Positions 61,205 through 64,000 of a stretch of DNA of 64,000 nt are shown in pieces. The position numbers were made by a program, and so were the translations under genes. Position 1 is the stretch's first letter; every line of letters begins with the position of its first letter. The notes under the pieces were generated by a model. It saw only the letters and a list, made by a program, of their open reading frames with translations. It searched no databases and was not told where the DNA came from. Origin of the DNA: Viola odorata (Eukaryota > Streptophyta > Magnoliopsida > Malpighiales > Violaceae); the NCBI GenBank assembly GCA_963691705.1, contig OY829538.1, positions 46,465,151-46,529,150 on the forward strand. Direction: 5' to 3'.

Positions 61205-62255
61205 TTGGAAACCTAGGCCCTGTTTACTTCAGCAAATTCTCCCAAAAATTCTCCAGTTTTTTTAAAAACTGGACATTTTTTCCAAAAACGTGTTCACTTC
61301 GTGCTATTTTCATTTCAAAAATAGAAACGAAAATTTTTAGAATAAAAATTCATGTGTAAGTTTTGAAAACACCAAAAACCTGTTTTCAAAATTTTCTTTG
61401 CTTTTACAAAACCAGTTTTCAGAATGAAAACTCGGTTTTCCATTCAGAGAATTATTGAAACTTTCTTATTTCCAACTCTACCCTTACTCATCTCTACCTC
61501 TTCGCAACATCCTCATTCTGTCACTCCCATCCCTAAATTCCATTCTCTTCTTCGGCATCAAAAGCTCTCGTCCTCAATCCAGCGCTGCTGACACAGAAGA
61601 CCCAACCTGTTTTCGACGACGACTCTCCATCACCCAGCACCAAGGATAGCAGCAGAGTACAGGTTTGTTCCTCTATCGATCTAAATCTCTACCTCTGAGC
61701 GCTCATAGATTTTGTTCATCTTTCTGTTACGTCTTATTTTTTATGTTGTTTTCAAAATTTTGAAAAAAGTGAACTCAGTGTTTGTTAGGTTTGCTGTGAA
61801 TTGCATGTGCGTAGTGTGATTTTAGAAAATCGTGGAATTAACTGAGGTGAAAGCTGGAAATTAGGGCTTGTGACATGTGTTTCTGGAATTTGAGGTTATT
61901 AGGGTTTCTCTTTATGATTCCAAGAGTCCTCTCTGTTCTGCCCTTGAACATGTTCACTGGAACTGTTGGAATTTCAAAATTAAGGCCTTGAAGTTGCTTA
62001 TCTTGCAAACCAATAGGTTTTACCCCTCCAAAGTGTGTTGAAACCTAATCCAAGATGTGTTTTGGAAACTTCCCCCATTATATCCTTAGATTCGTGCAGT
62101 GAAGTGTTGAATGCAGCTCTGCATTTATACTATGTTTACTGCTAGTTTATTGCTACATTGGTTTTCTTGATCCTTATATGATAATAATATTAGTAGATTG
62201 AATGGTTACAATTGGTTAACAATTGGTTAGGTGCTACAGATAATTTGAACGCATC
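61205..62255 (+). other. Region before the Myb/SANT-like gene; possible PIF/Harbinger terminus
   Basis: GGCCCTGTTTACTTCA at 61212 resembles the GGGCCTGTTT-type ends of PIF/Harbinger and Tourist-like elements. It is followed by self-complementary AAAACTGG / CCAGTTTT stretches (61255-61435). 61440-62255 looks like a 5' leader with an intron-like T-rich stretch. The ORF 2 partner of Harbinger elements encodes a Myb/SANT protein, as found just downstream. Confidence 0.35.
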
Positions 62256-63246
62256 ATGGCTGGACGGAGACACGAGGGTGAAGATGAGGCAAAATGGTCT
62301 GACAAAAATGAAGAAATATTTCTACAAATTCTGCACGAGCGAGTGAAGAAAGATCCTAATGGTGCACCCACCTTCAAGAGTTCAGATTGGAACGATATTG
62401 ATGAACAAATGTTTCTGGCCTCTGGGGAAAGGTACGACGGAATGAAGTTGGTGGGTAAATACAATCGTCTAAGGGTGAAGCATCGACAATTTTCAGAATT
62501 GTTAGAGCACACTGGAGTCACCTACGTATCAAGCTTGAACATTGTCAATGCCCCAGAAGATGTGTGGCAAATGTTCTTCCTACTATGTTAAACATTGTCA
62601 CATATTTACATTGTTCCATAACTTTATACATTGCTGTTATTCATACTGTTTTACACATTTGCAGAAAAACAGGACCTATAGCACATTCAGAAGGAAAGGT
62701 TGTCCACACTACGAGTTGCTAGGTCTGGTGTTTAATAAATCTACAGCTACGGGACATCTGCGTCACTCCTCTTCGCAATTGCCACCTACATCTGATGAGG
62801 AGCGTCAAATCGAAGAACAATTTTTGAATCATGGTGTTCACATTGGCGTAGGTGATGGAACACCAGACCGTGAAACGGGTGAGTGTGGGAGCTCGCAAGG
62901 AAAACGTCCTCCTTTTGGTTCACTTCCAGCTGCTAGGCGAGCCAAGACGAGTAATTCCACGAAGTTGGACTCCTGCATGGAGCAGTTCACGTCATCATAG
63001 AGTGTTAAGGTAGAGTATTTTGAAGCAAAGGTAAAGAAGTACAAAATGGAGCAAGCTGAAGTTACAAGTCCACTCAAAGAAGCTGATTCGATTGTTGGGT
63101 GTATCGAGGCAATGGGGAAGGTGGATGAGGTTTCAGATGCAGCGTACATCAAAGCACTTGAGAGGTTCAAGGACCCTTACTGGAGGAAAGTCTTCGCGAT
63201 GTTGTCGATTGAAAAGAAGAGGTTGTGGTTGCAGAGCTTGGCGTGA
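62256..63246 (+). pseudogene. Myb/SANT-like DNA-binding domain protein, broken
   Basis: The start MAGRRHEGEDEAKWSDKNEE leads into a Myb/SANT-like domain (Pfam Myb_DNA-bind_3 type). Its marks are W-x-DIDEQM, YDGMKLVGKYNRLRVKH and NAPEDVW. The frame then ends at 62589 in a likely intron, with an acceptor TTTGCAG at about 62665. After it the second half reads TFRRKGCPHYELLGLVFNKS. A TAG at 62998-63000 cuts the frame after LDSCMEQFTSS. The conserved tail continues to 63246 (FKDPYWRKVFAMLSIEKKRL). No intron donor joins the first two parts cleanly. Such genes occur both as host genes and as the second ORF of PIF/Harbinger transposons. Confidence 0.7.
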
Positions 63247-63277
63247 TTGGATGATGTCTTTCATTTCCCATGGAGTC

Positions 63278-63848
63278 TGATAACAATTAAGACAATCCTA
63301 AGGACATTGTAGTAATTATGGTCCTTGCCGAAGGCGGAATCCTGTAAGCCTTATCAGGCATCTAAGCTATCGCCACTGGATTATGAGGTGTTCTCCGGGA
63401 TGGTCGACATCAGCGGGGGGGAGGGAGGTCTCACGCGTCTCTAGGCGCACGGCATCATCCCATCCCGGGGGGTCCGCGGAGTTATCGTCCCCGATATCAC
63501 CATGGGTTTCGCCCCCGACACCCTCATCAGAGTTCACCCCTGACATCACCACAGGTATCGCTTGTGACGTCGTCCTAAATGCTATCTTTCCGGATACCCC
63601 CCTCTTTACTCAGGTATCGCCCCCCGCTGCCTATAAATACCTCCTTGATTTTAAAACAAAGGTAAGAAAAAAATTACCAACTAGAACCTCTGCTATTTTT
63701 GAACCGCTTACTGACTTAAGCATCGGAGTGTCTACGCCGAAGCCCCCCCCCCCCCTTCGGCGCTTTGCAGGTGGATCCGACGTCAACTACAGCAACTCCG
63801 ACCAACAGTAGTCATCATCCTGATCATCTCGGAGGTCGAATCTTATCA
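63278..63848 (+). repeat. 5' LTR of element F (571 bp)
   Basis: TGATAACAATTAAG to AATCTTATCA. TATA box 63632-63639 and hairpin motif 63709-63772, with a 13-base C run in the loop side. It shares the GGGATGGTCGACATCAGCG block with E but is otherwise diverged from it. Confidence 0.85.
63632..63639 (+). promoter_or_regulatory. TATA box of the F LTR
   Basis: TATAAATA in TGCCTATAAATACCTCC, same context as in E. Confidence 0.7.
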
Positions 63849-63851
63849 AAT

Positions 63852-63869
63852 TGGTGCTTTCATTGAGAG
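63852..63869 (+). other. Primer binding site of element F
   Basis: TGGTGCTTTCATTGAGAG, 3 bp after the LTR. It begins TGG (pairing with CCA) and is complementary to nearly the same tRNA end as the sites in B and C. Confidence 0.65.
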
Positions 63870-63934
63870 TCTTGGTACATTAAGTGAGTGTCCTTAATAG
63901 CCAAGCTCTATTTTACCCGGAGATCGGAGCGATC

Positions 63935-64000
63935 ATGACTTCTGAATCGGAGCCGACGCGACCCTCATCCTCTAGTCTCTCTTTTTCGATTCGCAGACAG
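63935..64000 (+). CDS. Start of gag of element F (partial)
   Basis: The ATG at 63935 opens MTSESEPTRPSSSSLSFSIR and stays open to the window edge. It resembles the N-termini in B (from MTARSEPDRSTFSN) and C (MASESDPTLSRTSN). The rest is outside the window. Confidence 0.75.
   Translation, partial: MTSESEPTRPSSSSLSFSIRRQ

Larger units (their letters stand above)
63278..64000 (+). mobile_element. Element F: 5' end of a Tat-like retrotransposon
   Basis: It comprises the 5' LTR, primer site and first codons of gag and runs off the right edge. It is inserted 31 bp after the end of the Myb/SANT-like frame. The gag start resembles those of B and C. Confidence 0.85.

Noticed and set aside
63742..63755. 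Long C run in the F LTR hairpin as a functional feature
   Set aside because: Length of such runs is unreliable in assemblies, and the B LTR has a similar unstable C run elsewhere.
1..64000. E and F as the two ends of one element
   Set aside because: Both are plus strand with E's 3' end on the left and F's 5' end on the right, and their LTRs are clearly diverged. They are separate insertions.

Overview
The window is nuclear DNA of a flowering plant, most likely a eudicot. It consists almost wholly of LTR retrotransposons of the Ty3/gypsy Tat/Ogre/Retand and Athila types, plus a LINE relic and a Myb/SANT-like gene remnant. It has intron-bearing ORFs, TATA-type LTR promoters, tRNA-type primer sites and no bacterial gene layout. 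I cannot name the species.

Layout, left to right. 1-951: 3' end of a plus-strand Tat-like element (E). 952-9663: a decayed minus-strand Athila-like element (A), whose pol is split by a solo LTR of its own family (3903-5412, target duplication TCTAG). 9715-11503: a 5'-truncated LINE with its poly(A) tail. 11504-12971: AT-rich DNA. 12977-58857: one Tat/Retand-like element (C, minus strand, 572-bp LTRs, target duplication GTTAT), split by two later insertions. The first is B (16125-32202, minus, 16.1 kb, duplication GGACA), a close relative with an intact 1973-residue gag-pol. The second is D (39356-53403, minus, 14.0 kb, duplication CTCCG), a non-autonomous Ogre-like element with 3.7-kb LTRs and no gag-pol. 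58863-62255: AT-rich intergenic DNA with DNA-transposon-like and LTR-like scraps. 62256-63246: a broken Myb/SANT-like gene, possibly from a PIF/Harbinger element. 63278-64000: 5' LTR, primer site and gag start of a further plus-strand Tat-like element (F).

The most notable content is a four-gene antisense cassette between pol and the 3' LTR of both B and C. In order it holds a 125-127 residue helical protein, a 141-153 residue proline-rich/acidic protein, and two large spliced proteins (725 and 729 residues in B). Each large protein has an N-terminal domain resembling Pfam Transposase_28 ('putative gypsy type transposon', PF04195), a disordered basic linker and a C-terminal coiled coil. Most of the units carry their own TATA-like box or poly(A) signal. 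The two large genes share a first-intron position, so they are duplicates. The cassette is intact in B and decayed in C. It lies opposite to gag-pol, so its transcripts would be complementary to the 3' third of the element RNA.

The LTRs of E, F, B, C and even D share a compact downstream motif: CTGACTTAAGCATCGGAGTG, a GC hairpin, then CAGGTAC or a close variant. It looks like a conserved leader, poly(A) or splice-donor module. I saw no rRNA, tRNA, CRISPR or intact host gene.
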